A DNA stretch of 64,000 nucleotides, taken from the NCBI RefSeq assembly GCF_008386575.1, contig NZ_VUOA01000021.1, positions 1-64,000 on the forward strand, in the 5' to 3' direction. Positions 24,908-32,431 of this stretch are shown here, in pieces. The notes under the pieces are model-generated. The model ran no database searches, had not been told where the DNA came from, and worked only from the letters and a program-made list of their open reading frames with translations. Positions within the stretch are counted from its first letter, which is position 1. Every line of letters starts with the position of its first letter. The stretch is from Salinarimonas soli. Lineage in GTDB: Bacteria > Pseudomonadota > Alphaproteobacteria > Rhizobiales > Beijerinckiaceae. A program made the translations under genes and the position numbers.

Positions 24908-25558
24908 ATGCAGGACGAGGCAGCGCCGGCGCACCGCCTATGGCGGGCCAGTGTCCATTGTGTCGAGCGACGGAGGCCCTCAAAGCGGCGTCGCTGTGAG
25001 CCCGCGCCCGATACAGGCGACGAGGAGGAGCGGTCCCAATACACCGTCAGCTACGACGCGGACGGCGCCGGAAGGATCCACCGGGCACCGAGAGGCACAC
25101 CGCTCTCGCAAGGCGAGGCACTTGTTGATCCGGCAGAAGGGGAGGCTCTCTGGACGAAGGTCTTCATCACCGAAAACCCCCGGGCGCATGCATTCATTGC
25201 GGCCGTTGCCCAGACTGCAGAGCGAATCGATCACGAGGAGCGGATGGAGGAGTTCAGACGGGAGCACGAGGCAGAGAACCAAAGGCGTCTGCTCACCACC
25301 CGGCCGGACCTTCCAGAGCTCAAAGCCGAGGATATCCTGCGTCTTGCGCTGAAAACGGGGCGCCCCGTCGTGGTGCTGCCCGAGAAGCTGACGGGCCTGC
25401 AAGTGGACACGCGCGAGCTCATCGCCAAGAAGTTCATGGAGGGGCGGACGCCCTACATCCTCGACGGCGCGGAGGTGCGCGCCCTCTTGGACGCGAGCGC
25501 CGAATGCGAGGCCACGGCCGCGCTGGCGGCCGTGGAGAGGCAGGACGAGGGCTCCTGA
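24908..25558 (+). CDS. hypothetical protein
   Basis: About 216 residues from the ATG 24908 (an earlier in-frame start at 24848 is possible). The first 60 residues are Arg-rich and poorly ordered; the rest is charged and helical, with a central EERMEEFRREHEAENQRRLL stretch and a more ordered end (VVVLPEKLTGLQVDTRELIA). No family is recognised. The gene is divergent from the one at 23990-24724 across an AT-poor 183-bp gap. Confidence 0.45.
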   Translation: MQDEAAPAHRLWRASVHCVERRRPSKRRRCEPAPDTGDEEERSQYTVSYDADGAGRIHRAPRGTPLSQGEALVDPAEGEALWTKVFITENPRAHAFIAAVAQTAERIDHEERMEEFRREHEAENQRRLLTTRPDLPELKAEDILRLALKTGRPVVVLPEKLTGLQVDTRELIAKKFMEGRTPYILDGAEVRALLDASAECEATAALAAVERQDEGS

Positions 25559-25562
25559 GGCG

Positions 25563-25898
25563 CTACGCCGGCCGGAGGGCTTCCTCGACTTTGGACCGCA
25601 GCATGCGGGCTGCACGGCCATATGTGGTCACGTTCCGGCCAGCCTCGACCCAGGACAGCAGGTCTCGCGCATCATCGACGGAAGTATGGGGCATCTTGTC
25701 GGTGCAGTTCCAGACGAGACCGCAGACCCGAGATATGGGGGTCTCGACACCCCGGACGATCACGGTCGGCTCGGGTGCCCCGTCCTCCCAAGTGAAGTAA
25801 GCGTCGAGCGCATCGCGGAAGGCCTGGCGGATATGGCTCGGCGCGTGGCCGCCGCGGGCGGGGTTATAGGATGCAGCGGTTTGGGTGTGGGCGTACAT
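25563..25898 (-). CDS. small hypothetical protein
   Basis: 111 residues from the ATG at 25898, with GAGAGGAG as ribosome site. Contents: a short polar N-terminus, SHIRQAFRDALDAYFTWEDG, then a compact region ending LLSWVEAGRNVTTYGRAARM and LRSKVEEALRPA. It converges on the gene at 24908-25558, their stops being 4 nt apart. No family is recognised. Confidence 0.5.
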   Translation of the reverse strand: MYAHTQTAASYNPARGGHAPSHIRQAFRDALDAYFTWEDGAPEPTVIVRGVETPISRVCGLVWNCTDKMPHTSVDDARDLLSWVEAGRNVTTYGRAARMLRSKVEEALRPA

Positions 25899-26202
25899 GA
25901 TGGCTCCTCTCAAGGCGCAACAGTGCTGTTGAGTGCCGATGAGCGGAGCGGCGATCGGGTGAGGTCCGGGGCATCGTTCGGCGCGATCCGGAGCCCGAGA
26001 GCATCGAGGCGGATATGGCCGCCTGTCACTTGCTACGTCGGAAGGCGTAACACGGTGGCTGACGCCAGGCAATCGGCGCCGAGCAGGTCGCTGAGTGGGT
26101 TCAGCTGCTGAATTAACGAGTTCCGGCGCAATTTGCACCGAAACTCAAGCCGGGCCGCCCCGAAAGCGGCATCGAAATTGAGGCTATCTCTCCCGCGGCG
26201 GA
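25899..26202. other. intergenic, no supported gene
   Basis: About 300 bp between two minus-strand genes with nothing recognisable. The part nearest 25899 should hold the promoter of the small gene at 25563-25898. Confidence 0.35.
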
Positions 26203-26937
26203 TCAGAACAAGCCAGGCTGCCGGGGGTCGATGATCTGGTACCCGCGGAGATTCGGCTCGCGGACCTCGACGCCGGCATCCGTCACGAGCGCGACGCCTT
26301 TAACATAGACGTCGAGCAGTGCGTCGACTTCGTCGCGATCGAACACTTTGCGGTCCCGCCCATGGATGACCCGGAACTCTCGCTTCCCGGACAGGCCCGG
26401 ACCTGCATAGAGGTACTCGAAATCGGCGTCCGCGAAGTCATCCCGCGCGAAGCTGGCGAGTGCTACGGAGCACGCCAGGTCGATCTGCCTCTCAACCGGC
26501 CGGTGCGACATTCGAAAGCCCGGCATCACGACATGAGCCGCGTTGTGCACGACACGCACCAGCGGAGCTTTGATCGCTACGTAGAGGGTCTGGTCACCCA
26601 CACGGCCAACGGCGATCGCAGCGTACCCGATCCGGTAGCAGGTCGAGGGATTCGCGGCGGCGTACCCCGACACCTGGGCAATCGCGTCCGCGTTGAAGGG
26701 GCGACCTTTAGGATTGCCCGTCGTCAAGCAAGCCAGGTAAGCCTGCTCCTCAGTCATCGAGCCCCTGAATAGCTCGAACAGCACGTTAGTCGCCGGGTTG
26801 TAGTTAAATGTGCCGCCGCGGCGGCGGAGGTACTCGTCCATAAGAAACGCGGCAACCGTCTCTGGGGTCGCTCGGGTCGGCTCGTGACCCATTGCGCGTG
26901 CAAAATCCTGGACGTTCACAAGCGACAGTCCGGCCAT
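26203..26937 (-). CDS. unknown protein paired with a Panacea antitoxin (candidate toxin)
   Basis: 244 residues from the ATG at 26937, chosen because GGAG lies 7 nt upstream. The protein starts MAGLSLVNVQDFARAMGHEP and contains GGTFNYNPATNVLFELFRGS near 45-64 and GNPKGRPFNADAIAQVSGYA near 78-97. An ordered mixed alpha/beta part follows (GYAAIAVGRVGDQTLYVAIK; EFRVIHGRDRKVFDRDEVDA). I do not recognise a family. The gene lies 44 nt downstream of, and in line with, a Panacea-domain gene. Panacea proteins neutralise many unrelated toxins encoded next to them, so this is a candidate toxin. It could equally be an unrelated element protein. Confidence 0.6.
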   Translation of the reverse strand: MAGLSLVNVQDFARAMGHEPTRATPETVAAFLMDEYLRRRGGTFNYNPATNVLFELFRGSMTEEQAYLACLTTGNPKGRPFNADAIAQVSGYAAANPSTCYRIGYAAIAVGRVGDQTLYVAIKAPLVRVVHNAAHVVMPGFRMSHRPVERQIDLACSVALASFARDDFADADFEYLYAGPGLSGKREFRVIHGRDRKVFDRDEVDALLDVYVKGVALVTDAGVEVREPNLRGYQIIDPRQPGLF

Positions 26938-26980
26938 AAAAGTCTCCAATCAGCTGCTCAACCTGCCCCTGCGTGCGCAA

Positions 26981-27496
26981 CTATAGCGGAGCGCTTCGCC
27001 GCGCGCTAAGCCTGAAGTGATTTTTTATGTCTTCGTTGTGGATACGAAGTGCTAGGCGCCCTAGTGGCTCGCTGGAGTGCCAGATACGATCCCATGGCGA
27101 ACCACGTTCGTGCGTCATATCCGACAATTGCCAAGCACTATAGCCGCGATACTCGTCAAAGATCGCTTGAACGAAGTCGTAATCGCTTCCGCTTACCACC
27201 GCTGGAACCTCAATGCGTGAACCGGTAAGAAGATCCAGGCGTGTTGCACGCGAAGAGATCGGCCCACCGCCGAAGCGCTTGAACTCGTCTCTTACGACCT
27301 TGACGACAGGACCATGCTTCCAAGCTTCGAAATCTTGCTTGATTAGCGGCCGATCGTTGAGCGCTAAGAACCAGCCGTGGGAAAAATACAAAATCTTGAG
27401 TAATGAAACCTGCGTCAGCTCAAGGCCGCGCTCCTCCGCCATATCAAGGATTAGATTGGCGACCACTCTTGCGTCGTATGGGGCGGCGAGAGCCAT
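26981..27496 (-). CDS. Panacea (DUF4065/SocA-like) antitoxin-domain protein
   Basis: 171 residues from the ATG at 27496, after AAGGACTGTG. The domain is nearly complete: ARVVANLILDMAEERGLELT, VSLLKILYFSHGWFLALNDR, then DFEAWKHGPVVKVVRDEFKR, which is the classic Panacea signature (LLYF.HGW.L... and EAW..GPV). Panacea proteins act as antitoxins in many two-gene toxin-antitoxin systems and as proteolysis adapters such as SocA. The neighbouring gene (26203-26937) is the only possible partner. Base composition is lower in GC than in the core genome, consistent with transfer. Confidence 0.8.
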   Translation of the reverse strand: MALAAPYDARVVANLILDMAEERGLELTQVSLLKILYFSHGWFLALNDRPLIKQDFEAWKHGPVVKVVRDEFKRFGGGPISSRATRLDLLTGSRIEVPAVVSGSDYDFVQAIFDEYRGYSAWQLSDMTHERGSPWDRIWHSSEPLGRLALRIHNEDIKNHFRLSARRSAPL

Positions 27497-27787
27497 CACA
27501 GTCCTTGCATGTGCCCGCGCTTATACTTTCGTCGCGCAAACCCTACCACGAAGCTTCGCCGTTGTGAACGACCCAGAACTCCATGTTCGTTGTATGTTCA
27601 CCTCTCGCTCTCAGCAAGCAAGATCGTTATGCATCGTCCCAGGGGCTGCAATAGGGTAGGCGGCGCACTGTGCTGCACCTCGCTAAAGCGCAAGAAGCGG
27701 CTTAGGGCGAGACGGTCGACGCCCAGCATCAGCCCGGGGGACTTGGGCACGCGCGCCCGGTGTCGCTCGACGCCACAGCTGGTCGTA

Positions 27788-27982
27788 TCAGGCGACGCTA
27801 AGAGCGCGCTCAACTAGGCGGCGAATAGCCTCGGACCGAGACGGTCTGTCCGGCTGCGCCTCGCGCCACGCGTCCAGCGTCGCAAGCATCTCGGGCGGAG
27901 CGCGGAAGCCCACAAGCGGGTCACGACCACCCGTTGGAGGGCGCCCTCTCTTTTTTGGTTCAACCGGAATTGACATCAACAT
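27788..27982 (-). CDS. ribbon-helix-helix DNA-binding protein
   Basis: 64 residues from the ATG 27982 (an ATG two codons later is equally possible). KKRGRPPTGGRDPLVGFRAP is followed by EMLATLDAWREAQPDRPSRS and EAIRRLVERAL, the beta-helix-helix plan of CopG/Arc-type repressors. The upstream region is unusually AT-rich (TTCTTTAAGGTTTAACC), a likely promoter and operator area shared with the divergent gene at 28067. It probably regulates cargo genes or the element itself; no toxin gene is adjacent. Confidence 0.65.
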   Translation of the reverse strand: MLMSIPVEPKKRGRPPTGGRDPLVGFRAPPEMLATLDAWREAQPDRPSRSEAIRRLVERALSVA

Positions 27983-28066
27983 TCTTTAAGGTTTAACCAA
28001 AAAGACAGGCCGGAGCAAGGAGGCAGCCTCGCTCACGGCCCTGACCACCGCAAAGGAGCAACCCTT

Positions 28067-28441
28067 ATGCGAACGGCTGAACACGTCCCTATCACATCGC
28101 CGAGCTACGTGCAGCATGCGGACATTGTCATCCGCAGCCTTCGCTATGAGGCCCAAGCCGCACGCCAGTTCCGCCTTGAGGGTCACCACGACGAGGCTGA
28201 CGGGATCCGCGACGGCGACCAAAAGAAGACCGAGGCGGCTCGTTCCGAGAGGGCCACGCTGCTCGCCAGGATAGCGGCCTGCGCCGAGGTCGCGGCCGAC
28301 CTGAAGCCGGTCACCACCGAGGGCTTAGGCCACATGGCGAGCCTTGCGCTTGTTGCTCTCGATCAGGTGCCTGGCCCGGTCGCCCAGCGGCTCGTGCGGG
28401 CCGTGCTCGACCACATCAGAGCTAGGGATCCGTGGGACTAG
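28067..28441 (+). CDS. hypothetical protein near the right end of the element
   Basis: A 124-residue helical protein; AAAGGAGCAACCCTT gives a strong ribosome site. It contains ADIVIRSLRYEAQAARQFRL and a C-terminal MASLALVALDQVPGPVAQRL, a wording partly echoed in the next gene (VTTLASIALLTAAP), so the two may be distant relatives. No family or motif is recognised. Confidence 0.55.
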   Translation: MRTAEHVPITSPSYVQHADIVIRSLRYEAQAARQFRLEGHHDEADGIRDGDQKKTEAARSERATLLARIAACAEVAADLKPVTTEGLGHMASLALVALDQVPGPVAQRLVRAVLDHIRARDPWD

Positions 28442-28519
28442 GCTCCCGCCAAGCCGACCATTTCGCATTCCTCTCGGCCGCACCCGGAAACCGGGGCGGT
28501 CCAACTCCGGGGCAGACCA

Positions 28520-28885
28520 ATGACCAGCACGAATCAACAGACCAGAACACTCGCCGACCTCTTGGACGACGCTCGCGCCGCCAGCACCGCCTTGGAGGGC
28601 GCGCTGGACGCCGAGGAAGCCGCGGTGGCCTGCGGAGACTGGGAAGCACGCGACGCCGCCTGGGCGGCCTCTCAAGCCGCTGCGGAGCGCCTTGACGCGG
28701 TAGCCGAGGCTGTCGTCGCGCACCGGCGTTGCGGGCCCGCAGACGTCACGACGCTAGCCTCGATTGCCTTGCTTACCGCAGCCCCCTCCCCCAGCGGGAC
28801 AGCTGCCGAGCGGCTCACGCTCGCCGCGTTGGAGGTCGCCGTAGCCCAGGGTGGGGTAACGGTGTTACCCCAGGCGTTACCCTGA
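28520..28885 (+). CDS. hypothetical protein at the right end of the element
   Basis: A 121-residue Ala-rich helical protein (TLADLLDDARAASTALEGAL and onward), related in layout to the previous gene. Its last codons overlap the right subterminal repeat (28864-28884) and a GGGGTAAC/GTTACCCC hairpin, so coding sequence and recombination site share DNA. It lies 78 nt after the previous gene on the same strand. Confidence 0.5.
   Translation: MTSTNQQTRTLADLLDDARAASTALEGALDAEEAAVACGDWEARDAAWAASQAAAERLDAVAEAVVAHRRCGPADVTTLASIALLTAAPSPSGTAAERLTLAALEVAVAQGGVTVLPQALP
28864..28884 (+). repeat. right copy of the subterminal direct repeat (candidate integrase arm site)
   Basis: GTTACCCCAGGCGTTACCCTG matches 7447-7466 apart from one inserted A and one change. 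It lies 58 bp inside the right attachment site. The first half also forms a hairpin with GGGGTAAC at 28853-28860. Confidence 0.4.
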
Positions 28886-28942
28886 ACGCAAAAACCCCGA
28901 GAAACCCGGGGCACCGTAGTAGGCCTAAACTGTTGGGAGATA

Positions 28943-28995
28943 AGTGGTACAGCCGCCCCGGCTTGAACGGGGGACCCCCAGATCCACAATCTGGT
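28943..28995. repeat. attR: right attachment site of the element, inside the intact tRNA-His
   Basis: This 53-bp sequence is identical to 7265-7317 and covers tRNA-His positions 27-77 plus two flanking bases. The element carries this copy so that the tRNA stays functional after insertion. Confidence 0.9.
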
Positions 28996-29021
28996 GCTCT
29001 AACCAACTGAGCTACGGCTGC
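28945..29021 (-). tRNA. tRNA-His (GTG anticodon)
   Basis: Read on the minus strand from 29021, 77 nt fold into a standard cloverleaf: acceptor GCAGCCG with CGGCTGT, D arm with AGTTGG, anticodon loop ATTGTGGAT, T arm with GTTCAAGCC, and an encoded CCA. The base before G1 is T, so G-1 is not encoded, and the discriminator is A73; this departs from the usual bacterial G-1:C73 but is known for alphaproteobacteria. It is the integration target of the element on its left. Confidence 0.95.
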
Positions 29022-29097
29022 ACGCGAGGCGGGGTTTATCGCTCCCCGGTGGCATTTTCAAGGCCTAATGGCGCAAGGGCAGGCCTTCGATGTGGAA

Positions 29098-29119
29098 ACG
29101 GCGGGCCGTGGCCCGCCGT
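29098..29119 (-). terminator. intrinsic terminator of the tct operon
   Basis: ACGGCGGGC and GCCCGCCGT form a 9-bp stem with a 4-nt loop, 25 bp after the tctC stop. On the minus strand it is followed by a short T run (TTTCC). Confidence 0.6.
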
Positions 29120-29144
29120 CGAGGATCGTGCCGTGCGGCCCGGG

Positions 29145-30122
29145 TCACTGCGCCGTAGCGCCGGCCTCCTTGAGGACGGGCGTCCAGCGGGCGACCTCGC
29201 TCTCGACGAGCTTCTGGAGGGCGTCGGGGGTCCGCTCGGTCTTGGAGGGGATGACGCCGCCGAGCTCGACGAGGCGCTTGCGGGTGTTCTCGTCGTCGAG
29301 CGCCTTGTCGAGGGCGTCGACGAGCTTGGCCGTCACCTCCTTCGGGGTGCTCTTGGGCGCGAAGATCGCGTTCCAGGCGCTCACCTCGTAGTTCGGCAGG
29401 CCGGCCTCCTTGGTGGTCGGCACGTCGGGCAGGGCCGGCGAGCGCTCGGGCGTGGCGATCGCGTAGGCCTTGATGGTGCCCGCCTGGATCTGCGGCGCGA
29501 CGTTGACGATCTGGTCGGTCATGAAATCGACCGTGCCGGCCATGAGGTCGTTGAGCGCCGGGCCGGTGCCGCGATAGGCCACCAGGGTCGGCTTGATGCC
29601 GAGGATCGAGTTCAGGAGCACGCCCGTGGAATGGGACACCGAGCCCACGCCCGCATGGGCGCCGTTGAGCTTGGCGGCGTTCGCCTTGCTGTACTCGACG
29701 AAGCCCTTCAGGTCCGCCGGCGGGAAGTCCTTCTTCGCCACGATGATGATCGGCGTGCCAGCGGCGAGGCCGATGGGCGCGAAATCCTTCGCGGGGTCAT
29801 AGCGCAGGTTCGGGTAGAGGGCCGGCGCGGCGCCGTGCGTGCCCATGTGGCCCATCATGATCGTGTAGCCGTCGCCCTGCGCCTGGGCGCCGCGGGTGAT
29901 GCCCGTGGTCCCGCCCGCGCCTGCCACGTTCTCCACCACGATCTGCTGGCCGAGCGTGCGGGACATGTGCTCGCCCACGATGCGGGCCACCACGTCCGTC
30001 GGCCCGCCGGCCGCGAAGGGAACGATCATGGTGATGGGCCGGGCCGGATAGGCGCCCTGCGCCTGCGCGGCGCCCGTCGACAGACCGAGCGCGGCAACCA
30101 TCCCGACGAGAAGCTTCTTCAT
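29145..30122 (-). CDS. tctC: tripartite tricarboxylate transporter, substrate-binding protein
   Basis: A 325-residue periplasmic receptor of the Bug/TctC family. Residues 1-21 are a signal peptide (ending GAAQA), followed by the typical YPARPITMIVPFAAGGPTDV near 25-44. Later hallmarks are GKPIVVEN-like QQIVVENVAGAGGTTG and the C-terminal LVESEVARWTPVLKEAGA. The family binds citrate, other carboxylates or aromatic acids and delivers them to TctA/TctB. It is the last gene of the tctB-tctA-tctC transcript and is followed by a terminator. A perfect 10-bp hairpin separates it from tctA. The substrate cannot be deduced. Confidence 0.9.
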   Translation of the reverse strand: MKKLLVGMVAALGLSTGAAQAQGAYPARPITMIVPFAAGGPTDVVARIVGEHMSRTLGQQIVVENVAGAGGTTGITRGAQAQGDGYTIMMGHMGTHGAAPALYPNLRYDPAKDFAPIGLAAGTPIIIVAKKDFPPADLKGFVEYSKANAAKLNGAHAGVGSVSHSTGVLLNSILGIKPTLVAYRGTGPALNDLMAGTVDFMTDQIVNVAPQIQAGTIKAYAIATPERSPALPDVPTTKEAGLPNYEVSAWNAIFAPKSTPKEVTAKLVDALDKALDDENTRKRLVELGGVIPSKTERTPDALQKLVESEVARWTPVLKEAGATAQ

Positions 30123-30160
30123 GAGTTCCTCCGATTTTTTTCGTGTGCCGCTAAAATGGA

Positions 30161-30190
30161 GCGGAGCGGCGCGAAGGCAAGCCGCTCCGC
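30161..30190 (-). other. intercistronic hairpin between tctA and tctC
   Basis: GCGGAGCGGC and GCCGCTCCGC form a perfect 10-bp stem with a 10-nt loop in the 80-bp gap. There is no T run directly after it, so it is more likely an RNA-processing or stability element, or a partial attenuator, than a full terminator. Confidence 0.4.
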
Positions 30191-30202
30191 TTCATGGCCT
30201 GT

Positions 30203-31744
30203 TTATTCGGTAAATACCTCGTCCCTGCCCTTTCGCACGCTCGGCAGGAGCGCGATGACCAGGAGCGTCACGGCGATGCCGAGCAGGATCCCGCTCAGCG
30301 GGATGCCGATGGGCTGGCCGAAGGCGGTGGTGTCGATGGTGCGGGTCAGGAAGGTCGAGGCGTCACCCCGGGCGATGATGAGGGCGCGCCGCAGGTTCTC
30401 CTCCATGAGGCGGCCGAGCACGAAGCCCAGCAGCATGGGGGCGGGCTCGAAGCCGAACTTCAGCAGCGTGTAGCCGACGAGGCCGAAGAACGCGATGAAC
30501 ATCACGTCGATGGGCTGGCTGTTGATGGAGTAGATGCCGATGCAGCAGAACATCAGGATCGAGGGGAAGAGCAGCCGGTAGGGCACCTGCAGGAGCTTCA
30601 CCCACAGCCCGATGAGCGGCAGGTTGATGATGAGCAGCATCAGGTTGCCGATCCACATCGAGGCGATCATGCCCCAGAACAGGTTCGGGTTCTTGGTCAT
30701 GACCTGCGGGCCGGGGATGATCCCGTGGATGGTCATGGCGCCGACCATCAGGGCCATCACGGCGTTCGGCGGGATGCCCAGCGTCAGGAGCGGGATGAAC
30801 GAGGTCTGCGCGCCCGCGTTGTTGGCCGCCTCCGGGCCGGCCACGCCCTCGATGGCGCCGCGGCCGAAGCGGCGCGGATCCTTCGCGAGCTTCTTCTCCA
30901 TGGTGTAGGAGGCGAAGGGCCCGAGCACCGCGCCGTTGCCCGGCAGGATGCCGAGCGCGCCGCCCACCACGGTGCCGCGCAGGATCGGCATGGCGGACTG
31001 GCGCAGGTCGTCGCGGTCGGGCAGCAGCCGCCCGATCTTGGCGCGCACCACGTCGCGGGTCTCGGGCGTGTCCAGGTTGCGCAGGATCTCGGCGATGCCG
31101 AAGACGCCCATGGCGAGCACCGCGAAGTCGATGCCGTCGGCCAGGAAGTCGAGGCCGAAGGTCATGCGGCTTTCGCCCGTCTCGAGGTCGGTGCCGATCG
31201 TGGAGAGGAGCACGCCCGCCAAGATCATGGCGATGGCCTTGAGGATCGAGCCGCGCGCGAGCACCACCGCGAAGATCAGGCCCATCACCATCAGCGAGAA
31301 ATATTCGTGCGGGCCGAAGACCAGGGCGAGCCGCGTGAGGGGCGCGCCGAGCGCCGCGATGGCCACGGTGGCGACGCAGCCCGCGAAGAACGAGCCGAGC
31401 GCCGCGATGCCGAGCGCCACCCCGGCGCGTCCCTGCCGGGCCATCTGGTAGCCATCGAGCACCGTCACGACGGAGGTCGCCTCGCCGGGGAGGTTGACGA
31501 GGATGGCGGTCGTCGAGCCGCCGTACTGCGCCCCGTAATAGATCCCGGCCAGCATGATGAGCGCGCCCGTCGGGTCGAGGCCGAAGGTGATGGGCAGCAG
31601 GATCGCGATGGTGGCGATGGGCCCGACGCCGGGCAGGACGCCGATCAGGGTGCCGACGAGGCAGCCCAGGAAGCAGAGGGCCAGGTTCTGCAGGGAGAGC
31701 GCGACGGAGAGGCCGAGCCCGAGATTTGAGAACATGTCGGACAT
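30203..31744 (-). CDS. tctA: tripartite tricarboxylate transporter, large permease
   Basis: A 513-residue integral membrane protein with about eleven to twelve helices. TctA hallmarks are GTLIGVLPGVGPIATIAILL near residue 40, YGAQYGGSTTAILVNLPGEA near 80, and an internal echo (GNGAVLGPFASYTME) in the second half. It forms the transport channel driven by an ion gradient and works with TctB (upstream, 7-nt gap) and TctC (downstream). Length and motifs are complete. Confidence 0.93.
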   Translation of the reverse strand: MSDMFSNLGLGLSVALSLQNLALCFLGCLVGTLIGVLPGVGPIATIAILLPITFGLDPTGALIMLAGIYYGAQYGGSTTAILVNLPGEATSVVTVLDGYQMARQGRAGVALGIAALGSFFAGCVATVAIAALGAPLTRLALVFGPHEYFSLMVMGLIFAVVLARGSILKAIAMILAGVLLSTIGTDLETGESRMTFGLDFLADGIDFAVLAMGVFGIAEILRNLDTPETRDVVRAKIGRLLPDRDDLRQSAMPILRGTVVGGALGILPGNGAVLGPFASYTMEKKLAKDPRRFGRGAIEGVAGPEAANNAGAQTSFIPLLTLGIPPNAVMALMVGAMTIHGIIPGPQVMTKNPNLFWGMIASMWIGNLMLLIINLPLIGLWVKLLQVPYRLLFPSILMFCCIGIYSINSQPIDVMFIAFFGLVGYTLLKFGFEPAPMLLGFVLGRLMEENLRRALIIARGDASTFLTRTIDTTAFGQPIGIPLSGILLGIAVTLLVIALLPSVRKGRDEVFTE

Positions 31745-31751
31745 CGGGCGC

Positions 31752-32255
31752 TCAGATATAGATCACGTTGGGGATGATCAGGATCGGCATCGGCAGGTTC
31801 AGCGCGTAGCGGAACAGGGCGATGCACACGCCCGTCATGATCGCCGCGAAGATGACGAGCTCCTTGATCCGGGCGTCCGGGGTGGCGAGCCCGCCGATGA
31901 TGAGGCAAAGGGGACCGGCGACCGCTAGACCGAAGACGCGGATCGTGAGGGCGAAGGCGAGGATGCCCGTGAGCACGAAGAACGGGGAGCGGATGCTGAA
32001 CCGCTCGATGGGGTCGCTCTGGCGGATGATCCCGAACACGAGAAGGAGCACGCCGCAGGCGGCCACCATATAGGCGAGGCCGCGAGGCATCATGCCGGGG
32101 CCCATGGAGCGGGCGGTGCCCGACGAGAGCCCGCCCAGCGCCCACAGGGCGATGCCGGCGAGCGCGAGCATCACGAGCCCGGCCGCCAGCGTCTGGGGCC
32201 CGCGAACCGGCCCTCGCGGTGTCTCCACGCTGATCGTGTTGTCGTCGGAAGCCAT
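31752..32255 (-). CDS. tctB: tripartite tricarboxylate transporter, small permease
   Basis: About 167 residues from the ATG at 32255, picked because GGGAGA lies 7 nt upstream; the frame extends further upstream without a ribosome site. Four membrane helices are visible (LAAGLVMLALAGIALWALGG; AYMVAACGVLLLVFGI; FVLTGILAFALTIRVFGLAV; LVIFAAIMTGVCIALFRYAL). TctB is the small membrane subunit, poorly conserved in sequence, and the call rests largely on size, topology and position before tctA. First gene of the operon. Confidence 0.85.
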   Translation of the reverse strand: MASDDNTISVETPRGPVRGPQTLAAGLVMLALAGIALWALGGLSSGTARSMGPGMMPRGLAYMVAACGVLLLVFGIIRQSDPIERFSIRSPFFVLTGILAFALTIRVFGLAVAGPLCLIIGGLATPDARIKELVIFAAIMTGVCIALFRYALNLPMPILIIPNVIYI

Positions 32256-32431
32256 CGAGCCGTCTCCCTGCCGCGCATCGCCTGCGCGTTCTTTGTGTGT
32301 TGCGGCACACTTGTGCATGGGGCGCGGCGGCAATCAAGCAACGGACCCCTGGGACCTGTGGGATCCTTGCCGAATTCGGCGCCGTCGGCGATCAAGGCAC
32401 TCCTCTCATCGTCGGCGCGCCGGGAGCCCCC

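Larger units (their letters stand above)
7318..28995. mobile_element. 21.7-kb integrative element in tRNA-His, phage-satellite-like
   Basis: The element is bounded by perfect 53-bp direct repeats derived from tRNA-His (7265-7317 and 28943-28995). It begins with a tyrosine integrase, an AlpA-like regulator, a primase-polymerase/helicase fusion and an iteron array, an order typical of P4-like and Gram-negative PICI satellites. A short phage module follows (Nu1-like packaging protein, tape measure, baseplate hub) and then about 11 kb of mostly uncharacterised cargo. I see no major capsid, portal, large terminase, sheath, tube, relaxase or type IV secretion gene, so it is neither a complete prophage nor a self-conjugating element. 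It is likely able to excise because both att copies and the integrase are intact. Confidence 0.85.

Noticed and set aside
30194-31729. 511-codon plus-strand frame opposite tctA
   Set aside because: Antisense shadow full of His/Asp/Glu/Arg typical of the complement of a hydrophobic high-GC gene; no ribosome site.
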